Positions 37,511 through 49,025 are shown, counted from the stretch's first letter. The stretch is DNA of 64,000 nt from an uncultured beta proteobacterium (GCA_902625535.1 CACOBT010000001.1:109934-173933); one strand, 5' to 3'. Numbers and translations: made by a program. The notes: generated from the sequence alone by a model not told the origin.

Positions 37511-39837
37511 TTTCGCAAGAGTTAGAAGTTACTCTCCACATGGCTTTCGTCGATGCTCGTCAGCAACGACACGAATTTATAACGGTGGAGCATCTTTTGT
37601 TGGCCCTTATCGATAACCCTTCGGCTTCTGATATTTTAAAGGCCTGCGCTGTTGATAACGAGACACTTAAAAAATCTTTAATTAATTTTATTCAAGAGAA
37701 TACGCCAAAGGTTGCAGGGACGGACGAGGTTGAGACACAGCCAACCTTAGGTTTTCAACGAGTGATTCAAAGGGCAATTATGCATGTCCAATCGACCTCT
37801 AATGGAAAGAGGGAAGTAACTGGGGCGAACGTACTTGTTGCAATTTTTGGAGAGAAAGATTCACACGCAGTTTACTATTTGCACCAGCAGGGGGTAAGTC
37901 GATTAGACATCGTCAACTTTATAGCTCACGGGATATCAAAAACCCAGTCAGGCACAAATACTGGTGACGAGTCTCTCGCAGAGACAGAATCGCAAAAGGC
38001 AGGAACAAATTCTTCATCAACCAACCAAAAGTCGACTCCCCTTGATCAGTACACGCAAGATTTAAACAAGCTAGCCGCGGACGGAAAAATTGATCCTTTG
38101 ATTGGACGCGATCATGAGGTAGAGAGAGTAATTCAAATACTGTGTCGACGCAGAAAAAACAATCCGCTTTTAGTTGGCGAGGCTGGAGTTGGGAAAACAG
38201 CTATTGCTGAGGGTTTAGCGTGGAGAATAAATAAAGGGTCGGTGCCGGCTGTGTTAACAGACTCGGTTGTTTACGCGCTCGATATGGGTGCTCTTCTGGC
38301 CGGCACAAAATACAGAGGCGATTTCGAGCAAAGACTTAAATCTGTGTTATCGCAATTAAGTCAGGTAGAGGGTAGTGTCTTGTTTATTGACGAGATTCAT
38401 ACTCTAATTGGTGCTGGGTCGGCTTCAGGAGGTACGTTAGATGCATCAAATCTTTTAAAACCCGCATTATCCTCCGGGCAATTGAGATGCATCGGAGCAA
38501 CAACATATACTGAATTTAGGGGTGTGTTCGAAAAAGATCATGCTCTGTCGAGAAGGTTTCAGAAAATTGATGTTTCTGAGCCCAGTGTTGACCAAACTAT
38601 ACAGATACTCAAGGGGCTGAAATCGCGTTTTGAGGAGCATCACAATGTAAAATACCAAACAGGGGCACTATTAGCAGCGGCCGAGTTGTCGGCAAGATAT
38701 ATAAATGATCGACAGCTACCGGATAAAGCGATTGATGTGATAGATGAGGCGGGTGCTGCTCAACGAATTTTACCCAAAAGCAAGCAGAAGAAGAGTATTG
38801 GAAAATTAGAAATTGAGGACATTATATCTAAAATTGCTAGAGTGCCGGCGCAAACTGTCAATGCAGATGATAAAAAACTATTGCTAAAGTTAGATCGAAA
38901 TTTAAAAAATGTCGTATTTGGTCAGGACAAAGCTATAGACCTTCTGACAGGCGCAATCAAAATGTCTAGGTCAGGTCTTGGTAAGAAAGATAAGCCAATA
39001 GGCAGTTTCTTATTTTCTGGACCTACTGGTGTTGGGAAAACGGAGGTTGCACGACAACTTGCTTACTTAATGGGTGTTGAGTTGATTAGATTTGATATGT
39101 CTGAATACATGGAAAGGCACGCTGTTTCGAGGCTCATAGGAGCACCTCCGGGTTATGTTGGATTTGATCAGGGAGGACTGCTTACGGAGGAGATTACGAA
39201 GAAACCTCATGCTGTTCTGCTCCTAGATGAGATTGAGAAGGCCCATCCAGATATATTTAACCTGTTGCTTCAAGTGATGGACCACGGGCAGCTAACTGAT
39301 AATAATGGCAGAAGAGCATTTTTTAATAATATTATTTTAATAATGACAACTAATGCAGGGGCTGATTCCTTAACCAAAAAATCGATTGGGTTTTCGAATA
39401 CGGTTAGCTCGGGGGACGAAATGGTGGAAATTAAAAAGCAGTTTTCTCCGGAATTTCGTAATAGACTTGACGCGATAGTTTCCTTTGAATCACTGTCAGA
39501 GGAGGTTATTCTTCGAGTCGTGGATAAATTTTTGATCGAACTTGAGGATCAACTGGAAGAGAAGAAAGTTGAGGTACAGTTCGGTGAGACTGTTCGGAAG
39601 TATTTAGCTAAGAAAGGATTTGATCCCTTAATGGGAGCGCGTCCTATGCAACGTCTTATCCAAGATTCAATAAGAAAAATTCTGGCTGATGAACTTCTCT
39701 TTGGTAAATTAAAGAGTGGGGGAAGTGTTAAGATCGAATTCGATGAACAGGCGGAGAAGATATATTTGAAATGGCCCAAGTCTAGTAACCCTGCACAGGA
39801 CGCTAAAACGCCTTCAGAATCAATTGAAATACAATAA
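37507..39837 (+). CDS. clpA: ATP-dependent Clp protease ATP-binding subunit ClpA
   Basis: A AAA+ unfoldase of about 776 residues. The N-domain ([20 protein letters not shown]) binds ClpS; the first ATPase module has [15 protein letters not shown] near residue 215 and [14 protein letters not shown]; the second has [15 protein letters not shown] near 505 and [14 protein letters not shown]. An IGF/IGL-type ClpP-binding loop is suggested by KKSIGFSNT near 630. The ATG at 37507 overlaps the clpS stop. No ClpP gene is in the window. Confidence 0.97.
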   Translation: MISQELEVTLHMAFVDARQQRHEFITVEHLLLALIDNPSASDILKACAVDNETLKKSLINFIQENTPKVAGTDEVETQPTLGFQRVIQRAIMHVQSTSNGKREVTGANVLVAIFGEKDSHAVYYLHQQGVSRLDIVNFIAHGISKTQSGTNTGDESLAETESQKAGTNSSSTNQKSTPLDQYTQDLNKLAADGKIDPLIGRDHEVERVIQILCRRRKNNPLLVGEAGVGKTAIAEGLAWRINKGSVPAVLTDSVVYALDMGALLAGTKYRGDFEQRLKSVLSQLSQVEGSVLFIDEIHTLIGAGSASGGTLDASNLLKPALSSGQLRCIGATTYTEFRGVFEKDHALSRRFQKIDVSEPSVDQTIQILKGLKSRFEEHHNVKYQTGALLAAAELSARYINDRQLPDKAIDVIDEAGAAQRILPKSKQKKSIGKLEIEDIISKIARVPAQTVNADDKKLLLKLDRNLKNVVFGQDKAIDLLTGAIKMSRSGLGKKDKPIGSFLFSGPTGVGKTEVARQLAYLMGVELIRFDMSEYMERHAVSRLIGAPPGYVGFDQGGLLTEEITKKPHAVLLLDEIEKAHPDIFNLLLQVMDHGQLTDNNGRRAFFNNIILIMTTNAGADSLTKKSIGFSNTVSSGDEMVEIKKQFSPEFRNRLDAIVSFESLSEEVILRVVDKFLIELEDQLEEKKVEVQFGETVRKYLAKKGFDPLMGARPMQRLIQDSIRKILADELLFGKLKSGGSVKIEFDEQAEKIYLKWPKSSNPAQDAKTPSESIEIQ

Positions 39838-39901
39838 GGTAAAAAAAGTAGTCACAACAATGTGCTGGGTTCCTGGCTGATCTTTTGCTTTTTTCGCTTA
39901 A

Positions 39902-40213
39902 ATGAAAATTAATTTATTAGTCACACTTTTCTTTATCCATTCTTATTGTGCACTTGCAAACGGAACTAGTTTAAATGGGTTAACCTTGTCTTGCGCTACG
40001 TGTCATGGTCTGCCCGGGGAAAAAAACAATGTTATGAATCTATATGGTTACGATAAGAAAAGGTTTTATGAAAAATTTAAATCTTTTCAAGTGCAATCGG
40101 GTAATGGTAGGGGCGTCATGCATTTTATAGCAAAGGGATACTCAGACATTGACATAAAACGCATGGCGGCACACTTTGCTGAAGAATATAAAAATCTATA
40201 TGAGCAACCGTAG
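39902..40213 (+). CDS. fccA: Flavocytochrome c sulfide dehydrogenase cytochrome subunit (monohaem c-type)
   Basis: A 103-residue exported protein. A signal peptide (LLVTLFFIHSYCALA) precedes a mature domain with a single haem c site CATCHGLPGE near residue 31 and a likely methionine axial ligand in GVMHFIAKGYSD near 79. It is the short, single-haem type of cytochrome that accepts electrons from sulfide dehydrogenase flavoproteins. Its last 14 bases overlap the FccB start, indicating a stoichiometric pair in the periplasm. Confidence 0.8.
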   Translation: MKINLLVTLFFIHSYCALANGTSLNGLTLSCATCHGLPGEKNNVMNLYGYDKKRFYEKFKSFQVQSGNGRGVMHFIAKGYSDIDIKRMAAHFAEEYKNLYEQP

Positions 40214-41501
40214 AAATTTTATCGTAAGGACCAGCGCGTTGATGGGTAGTACTAGTATCCTAGCTGGTTGTGCAGTTTTGCCACCAAGTAAAAAAAAGTT
40301 AACCAGAGAAAAAAAAAATATTGGTTCAGTTGTGATTGTCGGAGGCGGATTCTCGGGAGCTTCGCTAGCTAGATACCTGTCCATATTATCGCAAGGAGAA
40401 ATTAGTATTACGCTAATCAACAGAGAAAAGTTTTTTTATTCTTGTCCTATGTCAAATTTAGTTTTAGCAGGTTATAAATCTTTTGAGTATATCTCTCACG
40501 AGTTTACCTCACTTGTAAAAAGGGGTGTCAATGTCTTACATGATGAGGTTATTGAAGTAGACCCCTTAAAAAAAAGTGTTAGAACTAAAACTGGTATGTT
40601 CTTTGAAGCTGATAATATCGTTGTTTGTCCAGGCATAGATTTGGATTTTGCTGCGATAGACGGTTTTGATGCAGTCGCTCAACGAACCGTTCTGCATGCG
40701 TGGCGGGGCGGTATGCAAACTATAGCATTGAGGAGACGTCTTTCGACTCTTCATGACGGTGGTGTGTTTTTGATATCAATTCCGCCTGCTCCATATCGGT
40801 GTCCTCCGGGTCCCTACGAACGGGCTTCCCTCGTAGCAAATTATTTCAAAAAGTATAAGCCAAAATCTAAGGTTATCCTTTTAGATTCGAATCCTGATAT
40901 TCAATCAAAAAAAACTCTCTTTCAATCAGTCTGGGAGAGAAAATACAGGAATAATTTAGAATATGTTCCAAATATTGAAATAGCAGGCGTTGATTCAAAA
41001 CGAGGTATTCTGTTCTCTCAGTTTGGAGATAATTTCAGAGGAGATGTATTAAATGTGATTCCTCCAAATTCTTCGTCCAGAATCGCCCATCAAGCCGATT
41101 TGGTAACAGATAACGACAAATGGTGTGATGTCAATTGGCGGTCTATGGAGTCTGTTCGTTATCCTGGTATTTATGTTCTCGGAGATGCTACGTTGAGTGC
41201 GGAAAAAATGCCTAAATCTGCACATATGGCTAATCAGCACTCTAAAGTTGCTGCGCTGGATATTGTTTCTAAGCTCAAAGGTAGGAAAAAATTTTCAAAT
41301 TATAAAATCGTGAATACATGTTACAGTTTTGTTGATGAAAAGAGCGCGATTTTTGTTTCGAAAGTGTACTCATTTGATTTGAAAGTTGGGACAGTTAAAC
41401 CTATAGAGGGAGCGGGAGGAGTTCCGAGTCAGGAATCAGTAATATTAGGTAAACAAGCTTATGATTGGGCAGAAAATATTTGGTTAGATTCATTAGGTTA
41501 A
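40200..41501 (+). CDS. fccB: Flavocytochrome c sulfide dehydrogenase flavoprotein subunit
   Basis: About 433 residues; oxidises sulfide to polysulfide/sulfur, passing electrons to the cytochrome. A twin-arginine signal (SNRRNFIVRTS) is followed by SILAGC, which looks like a lipobox, then the FAD motif VVIVGGGFSGASLARYL near residue 45. Both redox cysteines match the family: YRCPPGPYERA near 200 and KWCDVNWRSMES near 308. The C-terminal FCSD flavin-binding domain runs from about 360. The start at ATG 40200 overlaps the cytochrome gene. No other sulfur-oxidation genes (sox) are nearby. Confidence 0.88.
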   Translation: MSNRRNFIVRTSALMGSTSILAGCAVLPPSKKKLTREKKNIGSVVIVGGGFSGASLARYLSILSQGEISITLINREKFFYSCPMSNLVLAGYKSFEYISHEFTSLVKRGVNVLHDEVIEVDPLKKSVRTKTGMFFEADNIVVCPGIDLDFAAIDGFDAVAQRTVLHAWRGGMQTIALRRRLSTLHDGGVFLISIPPAPYRCPPGPYERASLVANYFKKYKPKSKVILLDSNPDIQSKKTLFQSVWERKYRNNLEYVPNIEIAGVDSKRGILFSQFGDNFRGDVLNVIPPNSSSRIAHQADLVTDNDKWCDVNWRSMESVRYPGIYVLGDATLSAEKMPKSAHMANQHSKVAALDIVSKLKGRKKFSNYKIVNTCYSFVDEKSAIFVSKVYSFDLKVGTVKPIEGAGGVPSQESVILGKQAYDWAENIWLDSLG

Positions 41502-41529
41502 AATTATCGGATTTTAGTTAAACTCAATT

Positions 41530-42445
41530 TAAACAAAGTTTAAAATTGCTGTAGGTAGTTGCGATTATTATCTTTTTTTGATGGGTATGAAGCATCAGAC
41601 TCCACCGTTAACCCAATCATTATTTTAAAGGTTGTGATATGGACCAGTTATGAAGCTTTTGTGTGGGAAATAAAAAGCAGCAACTTACATCACTCCTAAG
41701 ATATGTAATTTCGTTTGATATTGGTAAATATTATCAGAGAGAAACTAAATAGACGCTAGGAAGAGTTTTTACAGAGGTCAATCCTGAGGAAGCTCGCAGT
41801 ACGGAAAAAAAACATTAGACTGAGCTTGTAAAACCAGGGAAATTTACTATTGGTTGGGTGAAGATGTTGACAAAGTTTTAACAAAGATACTCACCCTTTT
41901 GAGGGTATACAAGCTCCTGGTCAATTAAAATAAGATATTTTTCAAGTGCAACATAAAACTTATTTTCAGTTAAGTACAATCTATAGCCTGGATGGAGGTA
42001 GGGGCTACGGTTATTTCTCCATTTATTGGTAGAGTTGATGACTGGTTTAAGATGCAAGGACAACTTCGTAATCCTTTGAAGATCCAGTAGTTAGGTTTCT
42101 ACAGAAACTTAAATTTTCTTAAGCGGATTATCACAAGACAGAAATAATGGGTGCAATTTGCGAAACTTGAGTCAAATTATTGCGCTCGCAGGATTAGATT
42201 TTTACCAACAAGTCCTGGAGTGATTGATGCTCTTTGAATTAAGAATAATTCTTTAGATCTTTCCTGATTTTGGGAAAAAGTGGATGTTTTGATAAGCAAA
42301 AAACCTTTTATCTTGTACCGCAAAATTCAATGAAGCGGTAGGCAAAGATACTGCGGCTACTAAGAAGTTATCTGAGGATAGTGCTTTTTTTCCAAAACGA
42401 TTCGCAAACCTTTTTGAGGAAATAATTCTTTGGCATGACTTATGA
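41530..42445 (+). pseudogene. tal: Transaldolase pseudogene with many frameshifts and stops
   Basis: Pieces of transaldolase appear in order but in changing frames: KIAVGSCDYYL (near 41545), GYEASDSTVNPIIILKVV (41580-41635), RVFTEVNPEEARSTEK (about 41765), VLTKIL then PFEGIQAPGQL (near 41875-41930), IACMEVG (as IAWMEVG) ATVISPFIGRVDDWFK (41980-42055), MGAI (42150), SPGVIDAL (42210-42236), and FNEAVGKDTAATKKLSEDSA to WHDL with the stop at 42443-42445. Intact relatives read TTNPSLIL, STWEGI, LISPFVGRILDWY and NEDAMATEKL at these places. At least six frame changes or internal stops make it inactive. It follows fccB and ends tail-to-tail over the dut stop. Confidence 0.9.
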
Positions 42446-42883
42446 TACGCCAGTACTCCCAAATCCTGATGTTCCCCGTTGATTATTTTCGAATTCCTCA
42501 ACCACAGTAAATGATACTTGTTTCACGGGTACAATCACCAGTTGAGCTATTCTGGTTAAAGGCTCTATACCTATTTTTTCTGTTCCACGGTTCCAGCAGG
42601 AAATCATTAGTTCTCCCTGATAATCCGAATCAATAAGACCGACGAGGTTCCCCAAGACAAGACCTTTCTTGTGGCCTAAACCGCTTCTAGGTAAAATTAA
42701 GCCCGCAAAATTTTTATCTTCTATAAAAATCGCTATCCCGGTAGGTACTAACTCAACTGTGTTCGGATTAAGTTGTATTTTTCTAGGGATACATGCAGAT
42801 AAATCAAGCCCAGCAGAACCGGCACTTCCGTGCGATGGTAAGTTTTTTAACAAGTCACTTAGGATTTTAACTTTTATTTGCAT
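42440..42883 (-). CDS. dut: dUTP diphosphatase
   Basis: A 147-residue trimeric dUTPase that hydrolyses dUTP to dUMP, keeping uracil out of DNA and feeding dTMP synthesis. Motif 1 GSAGLDLSA is near residue 20, motif 2 [11 protein letters not shown] near 65, motif 3 [12 protein letters not shown] near 83, and the C-terminal arm motif 5 [10 protein letters not shown] is complete. It follows coaBC by five bases, an arrangement common across proteobacteria, and overlaps the decayed transaldolase by six bases at its 3' end. Confidence 0.97.
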   Translation of the reverse strand: MQIKVKILSDLLKNLPSHGSAGSAGLDLSACIPRKIQLNPNTVELVPTGIAIFIEDKNFAGLILPRSGLGHKKGLVLGNLVGLIDSDYQGELMISCWNRGTEKIGIEPLTRIAQLVIVPVKQVSFTVVEEFENNQRGTSGFGSTGVS

Positions 42884-42888
42884 TCCCG

Positions 42889-44082
42889 CTACATCAGTTC
42901 GTTTGTTGATCTTAATAATATCTTAGCGACATGGTTTTTTGTTCCTTTGCAACTCCAAATCGGTTTATTTTTCTCCAACACAATTACTTCTATTCGATCA
43001 TTATCAAAGCTTTCTGGGACTTTGTTTGCTATTAACATGTCAAGATTTTTCTTTTCCAGTTTCTGCTCTAAATCCTTGACAATTTTTCCGAGATCCTGCG
43101 TTTCTGCTGCGAAGCCAACCGTAAAGGGTCTAGTATGTTTAGGAAGTTCAGTAACATTTGAAACAATGTCGGGATTTAATCGCCACTTAATATCTGAAAG
43201 ACTTTTTACATCTTTTTTTAGCTTTTGCGATAAACAATCAGCTTTCCAGTCCGCAACAGCGGCGGCAGAAAAAAACAGATCAATCTTCTTTCTTTTACAA
43301 ATATTCATGACCTCCGAATACATCTCAACGCCCGTACTTACACGAGTGACGTCTACCCCTTGTGGGTCAGGGAGATTGACTGGCCCCGAGATTAATGACA
43401 CATGTGCGCCGGCTTTATAAGATTCCTCTGCTAGAGCAAAACCCATTCTTCCTGAAGAAAAATTTGTAATGGCCCTGACCGGATCAATCTTCTCGATAGT
43501 CGGACCTGCGGTAATAAGAATTCGTTTATTTAATCTTGTTTTTCGTCTTAATTCAATCAAATCTAATATTTTTTCAGCAATCTCGCCAGGCTCTTTCATA
43601 CGTCCTACGCCGGAATCACCGCAAGCTTGCATACCTTCCGCTGGCCCAAAGATACTTATATTATCCTTTTTTAGAAGATTAATATTTCTTTGGTTTGCAG
43701 GGTTTTCCCACATACGTATATTCATTGCCGGTACTACTAACATCTCTGTATTCCGAGCAGCACAGAGATTCGTTAGTGTATCGTCGCAAATACCATTTGC
43801 AAGTTTCGCTATGAAATTGGCCGTAGCGGGGGCGACTACTATCAATTCACAATCTCTGGAATATTGTGTGTGAACTATTTGGGAGCTTGAGTTTAAATAT
43901 TTGTCTCCAATAGTTTGATTTTTTGACAGTGTTTCGATCGTTAGTTTAGTTACAAACTCTCTAGCACTTTTTGTTAGACAAACTTTTGTGCCAATTTTTT
44001 TTTGTTGCAAAATTCGAATGAGCTCGCAACTTTTATATGATGCGATGCCTCCAGTGATTCCGAGTAAAATTTTATGTTTCAT
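42889..44082 (-). CDS. coaBC: Bifunctional phosphopantothenoylcysteine decarboxylase / phosphopantothenate-cysteine ligase
   Basis: A 397-residue fusion for two coenzyme A steps. The CoaC half has the flavin-binding [18 protein letters not shown] opening, [17 protein letters not shown] near residue 80, [11 protein letters not shown] near 118 and the active-site cysteine in [15 protein letters not shown] near 155. The CoaB half begins near 185 with [18 protein letters not shown] and [13 protein letters not shown], and has the KxKK-type loop region near 290. Its ATG directly abuts the lspA stop. Confidence 0.96.
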   Translation of the reverse strand: MKHKILLGITGGIASYKSCELIRILQQKKIGTKVCLTKSAREFVTKLTIETLSKNQTIGDKYLNSSSQIVHTQYSRDCELIVVAPATANFIAKLANGICDDTLTNLCAARNTEMLVVPAMNIRMWENPANQRNINLLKKDNISIFGPAEGMQACGDSGVGRMKEPGEIAEKILDLIELRRKTRLNKRILITAGPTIEKIDPVRAITNFSSGRMGFALAEESYKAGAHVSLISGPVNLPDPQGVDVTRVSTGVEMYSEVMNICKRKKIDLFFSAAAVADWKADCLSQKLKKDVKSLSDIKWRLNPDIVSNVTELPKHTRPFTVGFAAETQDLGKIVKDLEQKLEKKNLDMLIANKVPESFDNDRIEVIVLEKNKPIWSCKGTKNHVAKILLRSTNELM

Positions 44083-44580
44083 TTACACCTTATCTCTAAA
44101 AGTATTTTTAATTTCCTGGTATATAATAAAGCCTGCTCCCACTGTTATTGATGAGTCTGCCACATTGAACGTTGGCCAATGATAATCCCCCCAATATATG
44201 TCTATGAAATCTATAACATATCCATAAAAAACTCGATCAATTAAGTTTCCAAAAGCTCCTGCAGCAATCAAACTTATTGCCAATTTAAAAATGAGGGACT
44301 TTTCTCTGGAAAAAAAAATGATATAAGAAAAAAAGGTTATGGCAATTATTGGTAAACTAATTAGAATGACTCTTTGCCACACAAAGCCATCTGACATCAG
44401 ACTAAAAGCAGCACCAGTGTTGAAGATGAGGTATAAGTTAACATGAGGAATGATAAAAAATTCTTCTCCGTAAGACAAATTATTGATTGCTATTGTTTTA
44501 GTAATTTGATCCGTTAGTACGATTACGAGAAAAAATAAGGGTATGCGAACGTTCTGCACGAAAGTTTGTTTGCTGATCAT
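44083..44580 (-). CDS. lspA: Lipoprotein signal peptidase (signal peptidase II)
   Basis: About 165 residues with four membrane helices; cleaves signal peptides of diacylglyceryl-modified prolipoproteins after Lgt has acted. The catalytic aspartates are in [16 protein letters not shown] near residue 113 and [11 protein letters not shown] near 143; the [10 protein letters not shown] motif is near 55. The ATG at 44580 overlaps the ileS stop by four bases (ATGA); the frame continues upstream within ileS but without a family match. ileS-lspA coupling is conserved in proteobacteria. Confidence 0.95.
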   Translation of the reverse strand: MISKQTFVQNVRIPLFFLVIVLTDQITKTIAINNLSYGEEFFIIPHVNLYLIFNTGAAFSLMSDGFVWQRVILISLPIIAITFFSYIIFFSREKSLIFKLAISLIAAGAFGNLIDRVFYGYVIDFIDIYWGDYHWPTFNVADSSITVGAGFIIYQEIKNTFRDKV

Positions 44581-47402
44581 GAGAGTTTGTCGATAACTAA
44601 TTTGCATCTGGCACAAAGGCTGGTTTCTGTTTTTATTGAGGTAACGGTGGAACAACGGTGCCAGCATCTTTGGCATTTTTGATGCTGTGACTTCTTGATT
44701 GTGATTTTTAGTTCAGATTTATTCGTAATGATTTCTACATCGGATGTAATAAAAAGAGTCTTTAGGTCAACTCCCAGTGATGATAATTTATTGTTAGCGA
44801 AAGAATCAGTTTCAATTAGCACTTCTGCCTCCAGAGAAGATCCTATTATACCTTTCTCACGTTTTGTCTCGATTTCTTTTAGAACCTGTCCGCGTAAATT
44901 TCGAAACCATGCCCATTTTTCTGAAGATTTTTGTGAGGCCACTTGCCCAGGAATATGATGGTATTCTTCCGAAAATAGATTTGATTTACTGTTGCTAGAT
45001 TCTTGGATACAGAGCCACGCTTCGTATGATGTAAAGGACAATATCGGTGTCAACAACTTAATGAGGCTATTGAGAATGTGCCACAGAGTGAACTGAGCAG
45101 CTTTTCTCTCCTCACTGTTTTTCTCTGAAATGTATAAGCAATCCTTTCGTATATCTAAATAAAATGCACTTAAATCCTCACTACAAAATTGAATTATCTT
45201 TGAGACACCAGTGTGGAAGCTATATTTTTCGAAATCAGAAATAATGGAATCTTGTATAGATTTTGTAACATGCAATATATAGTTATCTAATGGGTCAAGC
45301 GCCGGTTCAGGAGAGCTAGCATGATCATAATCAGAAAGGTTCCCTATCAAAAATGAAAGTGTATTGCGAATTCTTCGATACGATTCAATTACCCTTTGTA
45401 TAATCGTTTCAGAAATATTTAATTCTCCAGAATAGTCCGTAGAAGCAGTCCATAGTCTTAAAATGTCAGCACCATATTTATTACAAATCTCTTGTGGACT
45501 AATGACATTTCCCTGTGATTTTGACATTTTCTTTCCATTTCCATCAACTACAAATCCATGAGTGAGTAAAGCCTTGTAGGGAGCTTTGCCGTTTAGCATA
45601 CAACTTGTCAAAAGTGACGAATGAAACCAACCGCGGTGTTGGTCGCTTCCCTCCAGATAAAGGTCGGCGGGGAAAGTCAAAATGCTTTTATGAGTACCGT
45701 TCAATACTGAGTAGTGGGTTGTACCTGAGTCGAACCATACATCAAGAGTATCAATGCTTTTTTCGTATCGCTTTTCAGTGCCAGATAGATATCTGGGATT
45801 GAATTCTTGCCATCCCTCAATTCCGGACTTATTAATAAGCTTTTCTGCCTCTTCAAAATGAGGAAATATTTTTGTCTTTGTCTCTTCATTTAAACTTTTT
45901 TCAAAAGTGAAAGGTATTGGTACTCCCCAGTATCTTTGCCTTGAAATAGTCCAATCAGGTCTTTTTTCAATCATTGATTTGAGTCTATTTTTTCCCCATT
46001 CGGGAATAAATGTCACTTTTTCGATTTCTGCAAGCGCTGTTTCTCTTAATGAATTATTCTTGTCAGCTGTTGTGTCCATAGAGATAAACCACTGCTCAGT
46101 AGCCCTGTATATTGTGGGGCTTTTATGTCTCCAACAATGCATGGTGCTGTGATTGATTTTCTCAGTGACAAGAAGGACGTTACATTCGTTTAACGCTTCT
46201 AAAATTTTCTTATTCGCATCCCAAATTTTAAGGCCATGAAATCTGTCTACATTTTGGTGGAAATGACCGGTCTCATTAACCAAATTAAGAATTGGTTGAT
46301 TAACTAAATTATTTTCGGTGTAGGAAACAAAATCGTCCAGACCATGAGCGGGTGCACAGTGAACAACACCTGTTCCTGACTCTATATCTACGTATTCAGC
46401 GTTTATACAAATACTCTCTCGATCATAAGCTCCACCAAGTTTAGATAAGGGATGCGAAAATTTAATATCTCTAAATTTACGTCCGGGAATTTTCGCAATA
46501 CATTTTCCTACATACGAAATCTTTTCTTTGATCTTTTTTTCTAAATTAGTGGCGAAGATTAACCAGTCATTTTTGTACCTGTTATCGAAAGCTTCGAAAA
46601 TGCCATATTCTGCCTCTGGATTGATATTTAAAGCCTGGTTCGCTGGAATTGTCCATGGGGTCGTGGTCCATACAATAGCGCCACCATTCTCAGAGAGGGA
46701 AGGGATTCCGGAAAGTTTTTTCAGGCTACTCAGTTGACTCTTCAGCATTGGAAAAAGGACAAAGACCGCGAATCCAAACTTTTCCGAATACTCTATTTCG
46801 GCCTCTGCTAACGCGGATCTACAGTCAAAACACCAATTTACTGGCTTAACACCCCTGTACATAAAACCTTTTTTGTAAATTTGTGCTAACGCTCTTGTTT
46901 CAGCTGACTCTATCTCGGAATCCATTGTTAAGTAAGGATTCTCCCAGTCGCCTAAGATACCCAAACGAACGAAGTCACTTTTTTGTTTATTAATTTGTTC
47001 TTTCGCATAATTTCTCGATAATCGCATAACCTCGACTGGACTAAGCTTTTTCTTATAAATTTTTTCAATTTGTATTTCAATTGGCATGCCGTGGCAATCC
47101 CAACCTGGAACATAAGGGGAGTTATAACCGGACAATGTTTTGGTTTTTACGATTATGTCTTTTAGGATTTTATTTACTGCGTGACCAATATGTATCTCAC
47201 CGTTAGCATAAGGGGGTCCATCATGCAAGACGAATTTTGGTTTATCCGAACATTCTTTCCGTATTTTTCTGTAGACGTCATTTTGTATCCATTCTCTCAA
47301 CCAAATAGGTTCACGTTTTGCGAGGTTGCCTCTCATAGGAAACTTCGATGATGGTAGATTTAAAGTATGGCTGTAATCGTTGTTTTTTTTGTTGTTACTC
47401 AT
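44577..47402 (-). CDS. ileS: Isoleucyl-tRNA synthetase
   Basis: About 941 residues, class Ia. The HIGH motif is in [13 protein letters not shown] near residue 65 and KMSKS in [12 protein letters not shown] near 605. The editing domain ([18 protein letters not shown] near 225) is intact, and a C-terminal zinc finger carries CQRCW and CARCKLV. The ATG at 47402 (MSNNKKN) is favoured; an ATG four codons earlier would overlap ribF by 20 bases. It lies between ribF and lspA, the classical order. Confidence 0.97.
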   Translation of the reverse strand: MSNNKKNNDYSHTLNLPSSKFPMRGNLAKREPIWLREWIQNDVYRKIRKECSDKPKFVLHDGPPYANGEIHIGHAVNKILKDIIVKTKTLSGYNSPYVPGWDCHGMPIEIQIEKIYKKKLSPVEVMRLSRNYAKEQINKQKSDFVRLGILGDWENPYLTMDSEIESAETRALAQIYKKGFMYRGVKPVNWCFDCRSALAEAEIEYSEKFGFAVFVLFPMLKSQLSSLKKLSGIPSLSENGGAIVWTTTPWTIPANQALNINPEAEYGIFEAFDNRYKNDWLIFATNLEKKIKEKISYVGKCIAKIPGRKFRDIKFSHPLSKLGGAYDRESICINAEYVDIESGTGVVHCAPAHGLDDFVSYTENNLVNQPILNLVNETGHFHQNVDRFHGLKIWDANKKILEALNECNVLLVTEKINHSTMHCWRHKSPTIYRATEQWFISMDTTADKNNSLRETALAEIEKVTFIPEWGKNRLKSMIEKRPDWTISRQRYWGVPIPFTFEKSLNEETKTKIFPHFEEAEKLINKSGIEGWQEFNPRYLSGTEKRYEKSIDTLDVWFDSGTTHYSVLNGTHKSILTFPADLYLEGSDQHRGWFHSSLLTSCMLNGKAPYKALLTHGFVVDGNGKKMSKSQGNVISPQEICNKYGADILRLWTASTDYSGELNISETIIQRVIESYRRIRNTLSFLIGNLSDYDHASSPEPALDPLDNYILHVTKSIQDSIISDFEKYSFHTGVSKIIQFCSEDLSAFYLDIRKDCLYISEKNSEERKAAQFTLWHILNSLIKLLTPILSFTSYEAWLCIQESSNSKSNLFSEEYHHIPGQVASQKSSEKWAWFRNLRGQVLKEIETKREKGIIGSSLEAEVLIETDSFANNKLSSLGVDLKTLFITSDVEIITNKSELKITIKKSQHQKCQRCWHRCSTVTSIKTETSLCARCKLVIDKLS

Positions 47403-48342
47403 TGTAGTTGTCAATGTATTTTCGAGCTACTTGCTCATCTTCCCCCATTTTAAATTTCAAATCGTCAAGGCTTTTAAAATTTTCTTCATCTCTTATCTTC
47501 TCCATTATTTCAACGGTGACTAAATGACTGTAAATATCGCCCGACCAGTCTAACACATATACCTCGAGCAACTTTTTATTGTCAGTCTCTAGAACAGGGC
47601 GAGTTCCGATACTAGCAATACCCCATTTTCTGTCAAACGATTTTTTTGGAGAATTATCAGTAATCCTAACGATGAAAATACCGCTGAAGCACAGATTATC
47701 CGGTACGTTGATATTGACAGTTGGATAGTTAAGTGTCCTTCCCAATTTATTTCCATGAGAGACATGTCCTGTGAATTTTAATGTAGCGCATCGCAAGTTT
47801 TGCACAGAAGCAAAATTCCCATTTTTAGCTAGATTGCGGAGAACGCTACTGGAAATCTTCATATTTTCAATAGTAATTTCCGGAACGATTGTCGTTACAA
47901 AGCCCAATCTGGTCCCCTGATCTATCAACATTTCCGCATCACCACTGCGACTTTTTCCAAACCGAAAATCCGCTCCAATCACAAGTTCTCTGACGTTAAG
48001 ATTAGTAACCAAAACATTCCTTATGAATTCATGTGAGGTAGTGTTCGCAAGCTTTTTGTCAAAACGAGCAAAAATGATTTCATCAATACCTCTAGAAAAA
48101 ATTTCCATTGATTTGTCTCTGAGCATTTGGATGCACCCCTGATTTGGTTTCACATTGAAAAATTCCTTGGGATGTGGTTGAAAAGTTAGGACGCTACTTT
48201 TTAGTGAAAACTTTTTTGCGTTTTCCACACAGTAATCTAATATAGCCTGGTGGCCCAGGTGAACTCCGTCAAAGTTACCGATGGTCAAAATCCTTTGCTT
48301 ATTATCAAATTTTCTAATTTTTCCGTATTTGATTCGTCTCAT
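47395..48342 (-). CDS. ribF: Bifunctional riboflavin kinase / FAD synthetase
   Basis: A 315-residue enzyme making FMN and then FAD. The N-terminal nucleotidyltransferase domain has [18 protein letters not shown] near residue 20 and [15 protein letters not shown] near 118; the C-terminal riboflavin kinase domain has [20 protein letters not shown] near 195, with the PTxN motif. It heads the minus-strand operon ribF-ileS-lspA-coaBC-dut and is divergent from purN, leaving 20 bases between their starts. Confidence 0.96.
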   Translation of the reverse strand: MRRIKYGKIRKFDNKQRILTIGNFDGVHLGHQAILDYCVENAKKFSLKSSVLTFQPHPKEFFNVKPNQGCIQMLRDKSMEIFSRGIDEIIFARFDKKLANTTSHEFIRNVLVTNLNVRELVIGADFRFGKSRSGDAEMLIDQGTRLGFVTTIVPEITIENMKISSSVLRNLAKNGNFASVQNLRCATLKFTGHVSHGNKLGRTLNYPTVNINVPDNLCFSGIFIVRITDNSPKKSFDRKWGIASIGTRPVLETDNKKLLEVYVLDWSGDIYSHLVTVEIMEKIRDEENFKSLDDLKFKMGEDEQVARKYIDNYNE

Positions 48343-48362
48343 GGCAATACAATAGAGTAATT

Positions 48363-49025
48363 ATGATTCATTATTTAAAAAAATACAGGGTCTTAATTTT
48401 GGTTTCAGGTAGAGGTTCTAATATGATCTCTATTATAGAGACATGTCGACGCTTTGAGTGGCCCGTTACCTTTCTTAGTGTAATTTCAGACAGACCCTGT
48501 GAGGCTATTGCTAAAGCCAGGAATCTTAGTATTCCAGCCGAAGTGGTTAACAGAGAGAAATTGGGTAAAACTTTTCAAACGGAGTTACTTAATAAAATTA
48601 ACTATCATAACCCTGATCTCATAGCCTTAGCAGGGTTTATGGTTATTTTGGATGCGAATTTATTTTCTGAGTTATTTGATTCGATGATTAACATACACCC
48701 CTCACTCTTGCCAATGTTCAAGGGATTAAATACACACCAAAGAGTTATTGATGAAAATGTCAGCGTTCATGGAGCAACCGTTCACTCGGTATCTCAAGGC
48801 GTTGACGAGGGACCAATAATCTGTCAAGCCAGCATTCCGGTAATGCCTTCCGATACAAAAGACACCTTGGCAAAAAAGGTATTAGTTTTAGAGCACTTCA
48901 TTTTTCCCTTATCCATCGGCGCTGTTCTCAGTGGTAAAGTTATACGCGAAGAGAATGTTTGGCATCGCAAGGATAATTGTGAACCGTGGTTTAAGGAAAA
49001 TTTTAAATTATTTTATGAAATTTAG
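48363..49025 (+). CDS. purN: Phosphoribosylglycinamide formyltransferase
   Basis: A 220-residue GAR transformylase of purine synthesis using 10-formyl-THF. The phosphate loop LVSGRGSNMISI lies near residue 13; catalytic residues are in NIHPSLLPMFKG near 115, HGATVHSV and GVDEGPIICQ near 145. Length is normal. The gene overlaps the following RsmB-type methyltransferase by 11 bases, a pairing also found in Burkholderiales. Confidence 0.95.
   Translation: MIHYLKKYRVLILVSGRGSNMISIIETCRRFEWPVTFLSVISDRPCEAIAKARNLSIPAEVVNREKLGKTFQTELLNKINYHNPDLIALAGFMVILDANLFSELFDSMINIHPSLLPMFKGLNTHQRVIDENVSVHGATVHSVSQGVDEGPIICQASIPVMPSDTKDTLAKKVLVLEHFIFPLSIGAVLSGKVIREENVWHRKDNCEPWFKENFKLFYEI

Noticed and set aside
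41878..42063. A 61-residue minus-strand ORF
   Set aside because: It is the antisense of the transaldolase pseudogene segment that reads ISPFIGRVDDWFK on the plus strand.
42253..42501. An 82-residue minus-strand ORF overlapping dut
   Set aside because: It lies opposite the transaldolase relic and shares no family features; the plus-strand Tal fragments explain the sequence.
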